Part shown: piece after piece, positions 1 to 9,462 of the stretch
Layout: each line of letters begins with the position of its first letter
Numbering within the stretch: position 1 is the first letter of the stretch
Assembly (NCBI RefSeq): GCF_947501225.1
Contig: NZ_CANMUW010000006.1
Location: forward strand, 1-64,000
Length of the DNA stretch: 64,000 bases
Direction: 5' to 3'
Origin: an uncultured Shewanella sp.
GTDB lineage: Bacteria > Pseudomonadota > Gammaproteobacteria > Enterobacterales > Shewanellaceae
Program-made: the position numbers and the translations under genes
Notes under the pieces: generated by a model
Databases searched by the model: none
What the model was told of the DNA's origin: nothing
Seen by the model: only the letters and a program-made list of their open reading frames with translations

Positions 1-74
1 TTCAATGCTGAGAGATGGTGTTTTATGGGAAGCGCCAAAAGCTTAAATTTAGCTGTTGACGCCATAGTCTCTTG

Positions 75-488
75 TTAGGCAAACCCCTTGAGGCTTGGAT
101 TTTCCTCCAGTAAATTAATCAGTGGCAAGAATAGCGGATGTGGCAGTTCGTCTAGTCTGCACCACTTCCATTGTTTACATTTATCAGGCTCAGCGACTCG
201 TGGCTCACCTGCTTTGCATGATGCTACTACAAATAATGTCACGTAATGCTTGTTCTCTTTTTCGAAAATATCATTCGTGAAGCCAAGTTTTGTTATCGAA
301 TCTACGACTAAACCCGTTTCTTCTAGCGCTTCTCTCTGCGCACACTCTTCGATGCTCTCGCCTAATTCAAGGTGCCCGCCAGGTGTAGCCCAGGTATGTG
401 AGCCATGAGAGCCAATACGCTCACCAAGCAAAATACAGCCATCTCTAATAATGACAGTTGCAACCCCTACACGTACTTCTTTATTCAC
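75..488 (-). CDS. Nudix hydrolase
   Basis: A 137-residue single-domain Nudix protein. The Nudix box lies at about residues 38-60 and fits the family pattern GX5EX7REUXEEXGU, with Gly38, Glu44, Arg52-Glu53 and Glu56-Glu57 visible; these glutamates bind the divalent metal that drives hydrolysis of nucleoside-diphosphate-linked compounds. The WATPGGHLELGE stretch resembles the NUDT/MutT-like group, but the substrate cannot be read from sequence. It stands alone, with no operon partner. The bases just past its stop read GCCTAACAAG on the coding strand, which resembles the start of an integron attC site, though the rest of such a site would fall outside the window. Family assignment is secure; physiological role is not. 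Confidence 0.9.
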   Translation of the reverse strand: MNKEVRVGVATVIIRDGCILLGERIGSHGSHTWATPGGHLELGESIEECAQREALEETGLVVDSITKLGFTNDIFEKENKHYVTLFVVASCKAGEPRVAEPDKCKQWKWCRLDELPHPLFLPLINLLEENPSLKGFA

Positions 489-1070
489 GATATCTTCCTT
501 ATCAGATAACTATGTTGCCTAGCAGCTTATTTAATCGCTGCCCGATAATCTTCTTAGCTGCTTGTTCAGTCAGGCAAAAGTATCATCTACAACTCATTGC
601 TGTAAAAGGTTATTTCCTGACGTTCCATACTCAGAGCTGCTCGGTAAAAAATGCATGGGTGTTAATGAGGTCTGCATAACACTTAACCAAATAGCGCAAA
701 AGCCAAATCGAAGAGGGAAACCTTCTTGTGAACAATACTGTGTAGATGCGGCAGTGGACGTTGATGGCATGGCGAGGTTTCACAAGGTGAAACTCGCCGA
801 GCGGGAGATAGGGATATCGAACTGGCATTTAAACATGGAGGTTGTTTGAAATCGTCGAGCCTACAGGGCCCATTTTGTTCCATACAAAATTAGGCATTCT
901 CTCCATCCATGGAGGTCAGATGTACTTGCAGCGAGCCACTGAAGTATCTACACATAAGCTCACCGCAGGTGATGAAAGAGCATGAAGATACGAGCTTCAA
1001 GCACACACTCCAATACCAACTCAGCCAGAAGCTAAAAAAGAAATGTAATAGACCTTCATTCGAAGGTCAT
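489..1070. other. Gap with no supported gene
   Basis: About 580 bases between the Nudix gene and the lpxL terminator. Several short overlapping open frames exist on both strands, none with a convincing ribosome-binding site or a recognisable family. It may be a decayed gene, but I could not identify a parent. Confidence 0.4.
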
Positions 1071-1098
1071 AAAAAAGCCCCGAAATAAATTCCGGGGC
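1071..1098 (-). terminator. Rho-independent terminator of lpxL
   Basis: Read on the minus strand, a GC-rich stem (GCCCCGG with CGGGGC) around an AT loop is followed by TTTTTT. It lies 38 bases past the lpxL stop codon. Confidence 0.85.
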
Positions 1099-1135
1099 CA
1101 TATCCTAACCGTGATTGAAATGGCTATTTATACAT

Positions 1136-2068
1136 CTACTTATAAACGGATGGGTCGTCCTCATTGGGACGGGTCTTAAACCTGCGGTGCAGCCACATAT
1201 ACTGGGCGCGATTCTGGTTGATTATCTGCTCGATGATCCCGTTGCCACGCTTGGCGTCGGCTACCTCATCCTCGCCGGGGAAGTTCTCCAGTGGCGGCAG
1301 TATCTCGATGGTGTACCCCTTGTCATCGGCGTTTCGCTCGACGCTGAAAGGCAGCACCTTGGCCTTGCCAAGACGTGCCAGCGTCGTTGCACCTGTGATG
1401 GTGGCTGCGTCGGGCATGGCGAAGAAGGGGATGAAGGTGGCACTGGAGCGCCCGAAGTCCTGATCGGCGGTGTACCAGATCACATCGGGGTTACGCAGGC
1501 AGCGAACCATCTGGCGCAGATCTCGTTTGGGTACCAATGCCTTATTCGAACGCAGGCGTCCTTTCACCTGCAGGTATTCCATCACTGGGTTATCGTGCGG
1601 ACGATAGACACCAACGCCGGGTTGGAACTGACCGAAGATTCTGGCCCCCATCTCCAGTGGCAGGCAGTGAACCGCGAACAGGATCACCCCCTGGCCGTTA
1701 TCGAGAGTATCTCTGACATGCTCCTGTCCCTTGATGGTCATATGGCGCTTGACCTTTGCATCTGACCACCACCAGGCATTGATGGTGTCGAAGATGGCTT
1801 TTCCCGTCTCTTCGAAGTTGCGCTCAAGCAGACTCTGCTGTTCTTCGGCCGTCATCTGTGGGAAGCAGAGCTCTAAATTGCGCTTAGCCGTATTTACCCT
1901 GCTGCCCATGAGGCGCTTAGCCAATCTGCCTATCATGGCGCCCAGTTTCATCTGGATCTGCAGCGGAAGTATCTGGGTGAGGCGCATCAAGGCGACACCC
2001 AGCCAGAGTAGCCAGTATTTGGGGTGATATAAATGGGCTGAAAATTGGGCTTTCTCTACCACGGTCAA
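1136..2068 (-). CDS. lpxL: Lipid A biosynthesis lauroyl acyltransferase (LpxL/HtrB family)
   Basis: A 310-residue inner-membrane acyltransferase that adds a secondary acyl chain to Kdo2-lipid IVA. An N-terminal hydrophobic anchor (residues about 17-35) is followed by the NLELCFP motif near residue 64. The catalytic HX4E motif is at His134/Glu139 within AVHCLPLEMG, and YTADQDFG follows near 204-211. Length matches E. coli LpxL (about 306). The N-terminal FSAHLYHPKYW pattern favours LpxL over LpxM, but donor chain length cannot be told from sequence. It is divergent from hldE, so two lipopolysaccharide core/lipid A genes share one promoter region. A clear terminator follows. Confidence 0.92.
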   Translation of the reverse strand: MTVVEKAQFSAHLYHPKYWLLWLGVALMRLTQILPLQIQMKLGAMIGRLAKRLMGSRVNTAKRNLELCFPQMTAEEQQSLLERNFEETGKAIFDTINAWWWSDAKVKRHMTIKGQEHVRDTLDNGQGVILFAVHCLPLEMGARIFGQFQPGVGVYRPHDNPVMEYLQVKGRLRSNKALVPKRDLRQMVRCLRNPDVIWYTADQDFGRSSATFIPFFAMPDAATITGATTLARLGKAKVLPFSVERNADDKGYTIEILPPLENFPGEDEVADAKRGNGIIEQIINQNRAQYMWLHRRFKTRPNEDDPSVYK

Positions 2069-2221
2069 CTCGAAATCTTGAAAAATTATCGTGTATTCTA
2101 ACGCAAATAAGCGTCAAAAAGGGGGAAAATTATCGGGTATTATCACAGCCAGCCCCTCCTGTTAGTTGAAGGCAAAATTAGGTACAATCGATAATTCATT
2201 TTTTTAGAAGACAAGAGTGTT

Positions 2222-3652
2222 ATGAAGGTTTCTCTACCAGCATTTGAAAAAGCAAAGGTATTAGTCGTCGGCGACGTGATGTTAGACCGTTACTGGACAG
2301 GCCCTACCGGCCGTATTTCGCCTGAAGCACCAGTGCCTGTGGTTAAGATCTCACAGAGTGAGGACAGACCCGGTGGAGCCGCAAACGTAGCACTCAATGT
2401 TGCAACCCTGGGCGGTCAGGTTTCTCTGGCTGGGATCGTCGGTAAGGATGAAGCGGCTGATGCGCTCACTACCGGGATTCAGGCGTTGGGCGTAGAGCCT
2501 AAATGGCACTGTGTAGAGGATAAGCCTACCATCACTAAGCTGAGGGTCATGTCGAGAAACCAGCAGCTTATCCGTCTTGATTTCGAGGAAGCCTACCCGG
2601 TAGCAGAGAGTCAGGCACTGCTGGCTCACTCTGAGTCTGAGCTCGACAGTGTGGCGGTAGCTGTGCTGTCAGATTATGCCAAGGGGGCGATTACCCAGCC
2701 TCAGGAGTTCATAGCCAAGGCCAGAGCCAAAGGCGTTAAGGTACTTGTCGACCCCAAGGGGAGCGACTTTTCCCGCTACCGTGGAGCGTCGTTAATCACC
2801 CCTAACATGAGTGAGTTTGAGGCGGTTGTGGGTCATGTCACCTCTGAGGCGGATCTGGTTGAGAAGGCACAAGCTCTGCTGAATGAGTTTGATATTGAGG
2901 CTATCTTAGTGACCCGCTCTGAAAAAGGGATGACCCTGATCACCGCTGATGCTCCCGAGTTACATATTCCTACCGTCGCCCGTGAAGTCTATGATGTGAC
3001 CGGCGCCGGCGATACGGTTATTTCGGCGCTTGCTACCTCATTAGCGGCCGGGAGCGATCTTCCTCAGGCCTGTGCTATAGCAAATACGGCGGCGGGCATC
3101 GTCGTCGCTAAACTGGGTACCTCTACGGTAAGCCGCATTGAGTTGATTAAGGCGCTGTCGGTTAGTCACGGTGAGTCGGGTTTTGGTGCCGTCAGCGAAG
3201 ATCAGTTGGTCTATGCACTGGAGCAGGCGAGATTGCGGGGAGAGCGAGTCGTGATGACCAACGGTTGTTTCGATATCCTGCATGCGGGGCATGTGAGTTA
3301 CCTGAAACAGGCGAGAGAACTGGGCGACAGGTTGATTGTCGCCGTCAATGACGATGATTCTGTTAAACGTCTCAAGGGCGAAGGGCGCCCGGTTAATCCA
3401 TCGGATCGTCGTATGGCGGTTCTGGCCGGCCTGGCTTCGGTCGATTGGGTCGTCCCTTTCAGTGAAGACACTCCCCAACGTATCATCTCCAGACTGCTGC
3501 CGGATCTGCTGGTGAAAGGCGGAGATTATAAGGTTGAGGAGATCGCGGGTGGTAAAGAGGTCATCGCAGCCGGAGGAGCTGTAAAGGTACTCTGTTTCGA
3601 AGATGGCGTCTCAACCACGGCTATTATCGAAAATATCATGGCTAATCAGTGA
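2222..3652 (+). CDS. hldE: Bifunctional ADP-heptose synthesis enzyme HldE
   Basis: A 476-residue protein (E. coli HldE is 477) that phosphorylates D-glycero-beta-D-manno-heptose 7-phosphate and then adenylylates heptose 1-phosphate, supplying ADP-heptose for the lipopolysaccharide inner core. Residues about 1-318 form a PfkB/ribokinase domain with the GAGD anion-hole motif near 261-264. The C-terminal part is a cytidylyltransferase-like domain with [10 protein letters not shown] near 348-357 containing the HXGH motif. Both halves look intact. The next gene starts inside its stop codon (GTGA overlap), indicating translational coupling. It is divergent from lpxL. Confidence 0.97.
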   Translation: MKVSLPAFEKAKVLVVGDVMLDRYWTGPTGRISPEAPVPVVKISQSEDRPGGAANVALNVATLGGQVSLAGIVGKDEAADALTTGIQALGVEPKWHCVEDKPTITKLRVMSRNQQLIRLDFEEAYPVAESQALLAHSESELDSVAVAVLSDYAKGAITQPQEFIAKARAKGVKVLVDPKGSDFSRYRGASLITPNMSEFEAVVGHVTSEADLVEKAQALLNEFDIEAILVTRSEKGMTLITADAPELHIPTVAREVYDVTGAGDTVISALATSLAAGSDLPQACAIANTAAGIVVAKLGTSTVSRIELIKALSVSHGESGFGAVSEDQLVYALEQARLRGERVVMTNGCFDILHAGHVSYLKQARELGDRLIVAVNDDDSVKRLKGEGRPVNPSDRRMAVLAGLASVDWVVPFSEDTPQRIISRLLPDLLVKGGDYKVEEIAGGKEVIAAGGAVKVLCFEDGVSTTAIIENIMANQ

Positions 3653-4512
3653 TCTGGTCGGCGCTCGCTCTGAGTGCCAGCCTGTTTTGGATCGATATCG
3701 GTTCAAAACAGGCACTGGTGTGTGAGTTGCCGTCGCTGCAGGCCTGTTTACACCGGTTACCCCTGCCGGCTCGCCACCAGTTACCCGATAAGCCCTCCGG
3801 CTTTAATCAACTATTGGGTCAAAGAGGCGCCATGGTGATGGCGGTAGAGGACAGGGCTATCGCCGGGGTCATCGTTTTATCTCCCAAGAACATTCCGGGT
3901 TCACTCTCAGTTAACCTGTCCGGTTCAATTCTCTCCTTTCCACTCGAAAAAACAGAGCTGATGACCCTCTGGCATGAAGCCGGGCATCTCGAAGCTATCG
4001 CCTTGACCGATAATGGTTTAATCGATGAGCTTACGCCATATAGCCACGAATGGCTTGCCGATTGCTATCTGGCCTGGCGAGCGGTTAAGGAGACAGGGAG
4101 CCTGGCGCTTATCTGGCAGCAGTATCACCGCAGAAACCTGGCTATGATGCAGAGTGTCACCGCCATCTCCCACTGGACGGTACCTGTCTTGTCTCAGTTA
4201 CTCGGCCGGTATTCGGCGCAGCAGTTAAGTCAGTTCGATACGTTTAACGCGCTGATGAGCGAGTTTCTTCCCCTGATAACTGTTCCGGACTCAGATACTC
4301 TGGCCGAGTTCTCCAGTCTGGTGCATCGAACTTTCAGCACTGAGGTCAGTCAAGCTTTGCCTGACTATATGTTCTGGCGTAAAGCAGAGCTGGGACGCTA
4401 CCTCAAGCCCACCCTAGCCGAGCTGTTAGGGGAAAAAACGGCCGGAGATTGGTTGAAGGAGCGAAAGATGTTGACGGGAGATGAGGGTTTTCATGCCAAC
4501 TCCGGCCACTAA
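3649..4512 (+). CDS. Uncharacterised HEAGH-motif protein (putative zinc metallopeptidase-like)
   Basis: A 287-residue protein starting at a GTG that overlaps the hldE stop (GTGA), so it is probably translated by coupling. The N-terminus is hydrophobic and could be a signal peptide or anchor. The HEAGH sequence at residues 109-113 matches the HEXXH zinc motif of metallopeptidases. A second HEWLADCY segment near 133-140 could supply the third ligand (Glu134 or Asp138). I do not recognise the family and no other domain is visible. Tight coupling to hldE hints at a role in envelope or lipopolysaccharide biology, but this is inference from position only. Confidence 0.75.
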   Translation: MIWSALALSASLFWIDIGSKQALVCELPSLQACLHRLPLPARHQLPDKPSGFNQLLGQRGAMVMAVEDRAIAGVIVLSPKNIPGSLSVNLSGSILSFPLEKTELMTLWHEAGHLEAIALTDNGLIDELTPYSHEWLADCYLAWRAVKETGSLALIWQQYHRRNLAMMQSVTAISHWTVPVLSQLLGRYSAQQLSQFDTFNALMSEFLPLITVPDSDTLAEFSSLVHRTFSTEVSQALPDYMFWRKAELGRYLKPTLAELLGEKTAGDWLKERKMLTGDEGFHANSGH

Positions 4513-4640
4513 CGGCTCAATTAGCTGAACCTTTGCTGAACGAGAGTCAGATACCCTGGCTATTCGCCACCTTACTGAAGAATTCTCTAATCTTGTTTGA
4601 TAGCATCTATGGCATAGACGAGAAGATCGGAGGATCGGCA

Positions 4641-5120
4641 ATGGCTAAGCGATCAAAGGCTCACACCGAGCAAACGATAAATCAAATACTGGACGAGGTG
4701 CTAAGTCAGCTGCTTACGCTGGGCTATGGTTCCATGTCATATACGACTCTGTCAGATGCGACGGGGATAAGCAGGACCGGCATCAGCCACCACTTTCCAC
4801 GCAAAGTGGACTTTTTAACTCGATTAGATCCTAACATCGCCCGCTTGTTTATCGACGGCTTAGACTTCTCCAGTCTGACACGACTGGAAAGCTCCTGGAT
4901 GGCCGCGCTGGAGCAACCGACACACGCTGCCGTGTTACGCCTGTTCTTTAGTCTGTGTGGTTATTCCGGCAGCGAGATAACTCAGTTTCGGGCTATCTCC
5001 CTGGCCAGAGAGACCGCAGTCTCGGAGTTGGGAGCCGAGGGGGACAGGCTTATCAGTGACCTGTTGGGAAGGAGTGCGGTTGCCTTGCTTGCACAGACCA
5101 ATGAAGCCGAGGCGGCCTAG
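4641..5120 (+). CDS. TetR-family transcriptional regulator
   Basis: A 159-residue protein from the ATG at 4641, preceded by CGGAGGATCGGCA, which gives a good ribosome-binding site; the longer open frame starting at 4533 lacks one. Residues about 10-60 form the TetR helix-turn-helix: SMSYTTLSDATGISRTGISH then HFPRKVDFL, matching the typical recognition-helix and YF/HF-x-K-x-L pattern. The C-terminal ligand domain is short (about 100 residues) compared with most TetR proteins. No divergent target gene is adjacent, so its regulon and ligand are unknown. A strong terminator follows. Confidence 0.85.
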   Translation: MAKRSKAHTEQTINQILDEVLSQLLTLGYGSMSYTTLSDATGISRTGISHHFPRKVDFLTRLDPNIARLFIDGLDFSSLTRLESSWMAALEQPTHAAVLRLFFSLCGYSGSEITQFRAISLARETAVSELGAEGDRLISDLLGRSAVALLAQTNEAEAA

Positions 5121-5161
5121 CCGAGCTGTGTATAGGTAAGTCGGCTCACCGATAAAGGTAG

Positions 5162-5186
5162 AAAAAGGAGCGTCGGCTCCTTTTTT
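5162..5186 (+). terminator. Rho-independent terminator (possibly bidirectional)
   Basis: Perfect stem AAAAAGGAGC / GCTCCTTTTT with a GTCG loop and a T run. It follows the TetR gene, and its symmetry would also let it act on minus-strand transcripts from the 91-residue gene. Confidence 0.9.
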
Positions 5187-5239
5187 GTGCTTGTATGTTG
5201 TTAATCCGGATAAGGACTTAAAGCTGCTGAGTCGCGATC

Positions 5240-5515
5240 TTATGCAGCCCTGTTTTCACGAAGAATAAGGGTCGGATTGAAGTCTATATCCCCATCACCA
5301 TCGATAGTGACTAACCTGTCATCCTGCCTTGCTACCGCGGTTTTCTCATTTTGTGATTGTCTGACAAAGAGTAGTTGATAACCCAGTTTCGCAAGGGTAT
5401 AGAAGGCGAATCTTTGCGCCGTAGAGAGTCGGTGCCAGTGCTGTTCGATATTAGGTTGATTGACCCTTCTGTCATTGAACTCTGCAAAAGAAGAGTTCAT
5501 GGTCGATGCCTGCAT
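5240..5515 (-). CDS. Small conserved-looking hypothetical protein
   Basis: A 91-residue soluble protein without signal peptide or membrane segment. An internal Met six codons in (at 5500) could also be the start. The central sequence QHWHRLSTAQRFAFYTLAKL is amphipathic and the C-terminal half ends in DGDGDIDFNPTLILRE. I recall similar short proteins in Shewanella and Vibrio, but no function is known to me. It runs toward the TetR gene, and the symmetrical terminator at 5162 probably ends both. Coding is supported by its protein-like composition. Confidence 0.7.
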   Translation of the reverse strand: MQASTMNSSFAEFNDRRVNQPNIEQHWHRLSTAQRFAFYTLAKLGYQLLFVRQSQNEKTAVARQDDRLVTIDGDGDIDFNPTLILRENRAA

Positions 5516-5849
5516 GTTAACTACTCCCCACCTTCACCTATAGATAAGCTCAAACTTATATAAGCAGATGTCGACTTTTTATGCAAGTAGCAAGTGGATA
5601 CGTATGGTAACTTAAGTGATATACAGCCTGAATAACGCCCTGTTTTGTCGGTGGATATTTAAGTGAAATTTTTATTTAAATAAATCTACAGGAGCGAGGC
5701 CAAATCACTTTGGCCAGTCAGCCGTGATAAAGCCCTTGCTTCTGTTTAAGCTTAAGCTTTATCTGTCGCCGAGCGGTAGCGGACTTGTCGGGCTTAAGGC
5801 ACTGTTTGCCGGCGGAACTCAGTCTGCCAGAGGGATTATCGGAGGGCTA
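5516..5849. other. Intergenic gap
   Basis: Holds the AT-rich presumed promoter of the 91-residue gene at its left end. A short plus-strand open frame overlapping the 3' end of the next gene has no family and no ribosome-binding site. Nothing else is seen. Confidence 0.4.
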
Positions 5850-7226
5850 TCAGAAGTGCCACTGAATGTAGACGGTCTGATAGTTACTGCCTCCGCCGAT
5901 ACGACCAAAGGCTGAACTCTTCTCGTAGATCCCGGATCTATGATGGATGCTATAGCCCAGCCACATCTTGTTAAGAGCATTGTTTCCGAAAAGGTCGCCC
6001 ATATTCACATCTAATGAGAAGTCGAGGAAGTTAAGAAGTTTAGAAGGCTTATAACCCTTCTCCTCCATCTCGGTGCCTTCGATATGAGTCACGCTGCTGA
6101 CATAGGAGAGGCCCTCAGCAACACCCAGACGCCATCTGGGGCCGATCTCGAAGGTGTAAAATGCCTTTATCGCCACGACGCCCTCGGCCAAATTTCCCTG
6201 AACTTCAGAGTCGTGATGCCAAACGGCACCGGGGGTAAAATATAACTCTATCGGCAGAGTAAACAGAGTTTCGGTGAGCCGGGTTCCATAGAATACCGAC
6301 GTCAGCTGGTTATTGTAGGGATCGGTTCTGGTCTGCCATGACAAGATAGCATTCAGATTCGACGGGGTCGCCCAGCCATGGGCGATTCTGATGAACTCAT
6401 CATCCGAGTCTGTGTCTGAGTTAAGCTGTGGGCTCGGGTGAGCGCCTGCAGCTTTCTTTTTGTTTGAATCGGGATAGAAACCTAAGCCGAAAAATGACTC
6501 ATATTGATACTGAGTGTCTATGGTAGGCAGGTTAACAATATCCTCTTCTATTCGTCCCACTCCCAGTTTTCCCAATAGGTAGAGGTTACTGATAAGGTGA
6601 TAACGTGCGGTAATACCAGCATTAAACTCTACTCCCCCCGAGGCGTCATATTTATCCAGGCCATAGTAAAACTGATTGAAGTCGGCACTCTTCCAATGTA
6701 GCTCGGCGTAAGGGCTAAGGTACCAGTCACCGGACTCCCAATGGTATTTTGTCCTTGAATAACCGTAGCTTCGTTTGTTCGAGTCGGCCATAAATGCGAT
6801 ATCCGCTTCCCAGGCTCCCTTGAGAAACCGGTATTGGAGGCCAAAATCGAAAGCCTGCGATTGGGACTCATTTTGCAGCTCGGTGGGGATATCGACAAAC
6901 CTGAAACGCGTGTATGCGTTGACCTGATGGTTTTCATTCTTCCACAGGTGTGCGCCTGCCTCCATGCCATCGACAAAGAAGTAATCGTTCCTGAATTTGA
7001 TGAGAGGAAGGATATCGTAAACCTCATCATCGTCGACGGCATAGGGGATATCACCTCGCCTTACTCCCATAGCGAGACCCCAATCTTCGGATTGATATCG
7101 GGTTGGGTAAACCTGAGCCGAAGCTTCGGTGAGTTCATTACTCTCCCGGTTATCGGGAGAGGCGATCGCCGCGCCGGACAGAGCCAGTGCGAGAGTGGAG
7201 CTAATGAGTAGGGAGTTATTATTCAT
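5850..7226 (-). CDS. MipA/OmpV-like outer-membrane protein with a second, PagL-like barrel half
   Basis: A 458-residue outer-membrane protein, nearly twice the usual MipA/OmpV length (about 250). Residues 1-22 are a signal peptide. Residues about 45-260 follow the MipA/OmpV pattern (WGLAMGVRRGDIPY, DILPLIKFRNDYFFVDG, AGAHLWKNENHQVN). An acidic linker near 262-276 leads into a second barrel-like part. That part ends in WLGYSIHHRSGIYEKSS and a terminal YIQWHF, a typical outer-membrane targeting end. The HRSG sequence resembles the H-x-S catalytic pair of the lipid A 3-O-deacylase PagL. The PagL glutamate, normally 14 residues after that His, is not at the equivalent place, so activity is uncertain. 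The MipA part is secure; the PagL relation is a hypothesis. Confidence 0.8.
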   Translation of the reverse strand: MNNNSLLISSTLALALSGAAIASPDNRESNELTEASAQVYPTRYQSEDWGLAMGVRRGDIPYAVDDDEVYDILPLIKFRNDYFFVDGMEAGAHLWKNENHQVNAYTRFRFVDIPTELQNESQSQAFDFGLQYRFLKGAWEADIAFMADSNKRSYGYSRTKYHWESGDWYLSPYAELHWKSADFNQFYYGLDKYDASGGVEFNAGITARYHLISNLYLLGKLGVGRIEEDIVNLPTIDTQYQYESFFGLGFYPDSNKKKAAGAHPSPQLNSDTDSDDEFIRIAHGWATPSNLNAILSWQTRTDPYNNQLTSVFYGTRLTETLFTLPIELYFTPGAVWHHDSEVQGNLAEGVVAIKAFYTFEIGPRWRLGVAEGLSYVSSVTHIEGTEMEEKGYKPSKLLNFLDFSLDVNMGDLFGNNALNKMWLGYSIHHRSGIYEKSSAFGRIGGGSNYQTVYIQWHF

Positions 7227-7584
7227 AGTTTGTCGTTATTATTAAACTCGTGATGCCGATTGTGATGCCAGTATAGAATGAAAACAGAAAGTTAAAAAAG
7301 AATTCGTACCAAGATCCAGCTTTTGTGGTAGCACTTATTCACCCACTCAACTCATTTTTTTCACACTTGAGGTAATTTCCTGCCACCCCTTCACTTTCAT
7401 TATTTCGTAAGCCTGTGAGCTAACAGCCTGAAACTTGTCCATTTAGTCGTTATTTGTTCACTTTTAGCCGAATATTTGAACCGACATATATCAAAAAGGA
7501 ATTAAAAATTAGATTTTATTCTTTTTTGCTTTTCTGTGTGGAGGCTAAGCTAACCGACATTACACTGATATAGGGCCGTTTCTC
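7227..7584. promoter_or_regulatory. cysJ upstream region
   Basis: A 358-base divergent promoter region between the barrel gene and cysJ. It is AT-rich near 7485-7535, as CysB-controlled promoters often are. I could not identify a specific CysB site or confident promoter boxes by eye. Confidence 0.35.
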
Positions 7585-9363
7585 ATGTTGCTAAAAGAGC
7601 TTTCATCACTCGCTTCCCCCCTGTCCCAGGGGCAGGTGGATAAGTTAAAGCAGCTCACCTCTGAGCTGAATGCTATCCAACTCGCCTGGGTGGGAGGTTA
7701 CCTGTCTGCATCTGCCGGACAGGCTACCCCAGTTAATGTCGCGGAAACGGAGCCTGCGCAAACCATTACTATTTTATATGGCAGCCAAACCGGAAACGGT
7801 CGCGGTATCGCCACCGAGCTGGCTGCTAAGGCTCAGGCTCAAGGGTATGCGGTCAACCTGGCCTCCATGTCAGATTATAAGGTCAGGCAGCTCAAGCAGG
7901 AGACGCTGCTGCTGGCCGTGGTAAGTACCCATGGTGAAGGGGAAGCACCGGATGATGCGATAGAGCTGCATAAGTTCCTGGCATCCAAGCGTGCGCCCAA
8001 GCTCGAAAACCTGAACTACTCGGTGTTGGCCCTGGGGGATTCAAGTTATGAATTTTTCTGCCAGACAGGTAAAGATTTCGATGAGAGGTTATCAAAGCTC
8101 GGTGCCACAGCGATTCAGCCTCTGGTCGAGTGTGATGTGGATTATGAGTCAGCCGCAGAGCAGTGGCAGCAGAGTGTACTGGAGGCGGTCAAGCCGTTAA
8201 TTCAGACCTCAGGTGCCAGTGTTGTCTCTATCTCACCAGCTGCGGCGGGGAGTGAATACAGCAAGCAAAACCCCTATACCGCTGAGATCCTGGTTAGCCA
8301 AAAGCTTACCGGTCGTGACTCAGACCGCGATGTGCGCCATGTTGAGATCGATCTGGACGAATCAGGGTTGAACTATCGGGTTGGCGATGCGTTGGGCATC
8401 TGGTTCAGCAATGCCGAGGGTTTAGTCGATGAGATCCTGGCTAAGCTGGCACTCGATGGCGATACGCCGGTGACGGTAGGTAAGGACTCATTGACCCTCA
8501 AACAAGCCTTGATAGAGAAGAAAGAGCTGACTCAGATCTACCCAGGGCTGGTTCAGGGCTGGGCCGCATTAAGCGGTAGCGAGGAGCTGCTTAATATTGT
8601 CGAAGATAAGAAGCTGACCCGTCATTTTGTGCTTAATAACCAGCTGGCCGATCTGGTTGCTAACTATGAAGTCGAGATCACTGTGACCCAGCTGCTCGAG
8701 TTACTTCGCCCTATCACGCCTCGACTCTACTCTATCGCCTCGAGTCAGGCAGAGGTCGAGTCTGAAGTTCACCTTACCGTTGCTCTGGTTGAAGATGATC
8801 ATGGAGGGACAACCCGGTTCGGTGGTGCGTCCCAATTCCTGGCTCAAGCCGAAGAGGGAAGTGAAGTCAAGGTGTATGTCGAGCCTAACAATCACTTCAG
8901 GTTGCCTGAAAACCCTGAGACACCGGTGATCATGGTGGGCCCGGGAACCGGTGTGGCCCCTTTCAGAGCCTTCATGCAGGAGAGAGCTGCCCGGGGGATC
9001 GAGGGGAACAGCTGGCTTTTCTTCGGTAATCCGCATTTCGAGCAAGATTTTCTCTATCAGACCGAATGGCAGCAATATCTGAAAGATGGCTCGCTCGCCC
9101 GTCTTGATCTGGCTTTCTCGCGAGATCAGGAGCATAAGATCTACGTTCAGCACCGTATTGCCGAACAGGGGAAAGAGTTATGGCAGTGGTTGGAGTCCGG
9201 CGCTCACCTGTATATCTGTGGTGACGCAGAGCGAATGGCGAAAGATGTCCATCAGGCGCTGCTGGATGTGGCAGTTAAGTTTGGCGGCAAGACCCCTGAT
9301 GAGGCCGAGGAGTATTTCGAAGGTCTGCGGAGTGCTAAGCGTTACCAAAAAGATGTCTATTGA
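7585..9363 (+). CDS. cysJ: Sulfite reductase [NADPH] flavoprotein alpha subunit
   Basis: A 592-residue diflavin reductase (E. coli CysJ 599) that passes electrons from NADPH through FAD and FMN to the CysI hemoprotein for assimilatory reduction of sulfite to sulfide. The flavodoxin FMN domain carries LYGSQTGNGRG near residues 62-75. The FAD-binding RLYSIASSQ motif is near 379-387 and the NADPH-binding GPGTGVAPFRAFMQ near 452-465. The C-terminal KDVY ending with aromatic Tyr is typical. It is the first gene of cysJIH, 99 bases before cysI. It also serves as the reference for the diflavin half of the dehalogenase-linked fusion at 58347-61244. Confidence 0.97.
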   Translation: MLLKELSSLASPLSQGQVDKLKQLTSELNAIQLAWVGGYLSASAGQATPVNVAETEPAQTITILYGSQTGNGRGIATELAAKAQAQGYAVNLASMSDYKVRQLKQETLLLAVVSTHGEGEAPDDAIELHKFLASKRAPKLENLNYSVLALGDSSYEFFCQTGKDFDERLSKLGATAIQPLVECDVDYESAAEQWQQSVLEAVKPLIQTSGASVVSISPAAAGSEYSKQNPYTAEILVSQKLTGRDSDRDVRHVEIDLDESGLNYRVGDALGIWFSNAEGLVDEILAKLALDGDTPVTVGKDSLTLKQALIEKKELTQIYPGLVQGWAALSGSEELLNIVEDKKLTRHFVLNNQLADLVANYEVEITVTQLLELLRPITPRLYSIASSQAEVESEVHLTVALVEDDHGGTTRFGGASQFLAQAEEGSEVKVYVEPNNHFRLPENPETPVIMVGPGTGVAPFRAFMQERAARGIEGNSWLFFGNPHFEQDFLYQTEWQQYLKDGSLARLDLAFSRDQEHKIYVQHRIAEQGKELWQWLESGAHLYICGDAERMAKDVHQALLDVAVKFGGKTPDEAEEYFEGLRSAKRYQKDVY

Positions 9364-9462
9364 TCCCATAGAGGAGCGGTTCGATATAGGTCGAACCCCC
9401 TTTAATGTGTTCGAAACGATTAAGAGAATTGATGAGACGCCCCTGAGCGTTGCATATAGAGA

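Noticed and set aside
1..540. Nudix gene as an integron cassette (GCCTAACAAG just after its stop)
   Set aside because: Only one possible attC end is in the window, the other end of the gene has no matching GTTRRRY site, and no integrase is seen.
458..883. Overlapping short open frames after the Nudix gene
   Set aside because: They overlap one another on both strands and none has a recognisable family or start signal.
1115..1765. Long plus-strand open frame opposite lpxL
   Set aside because: Shadow of lpxL: no family, no ribosome-binding site, and it lies antisense to a well-recognised gene.
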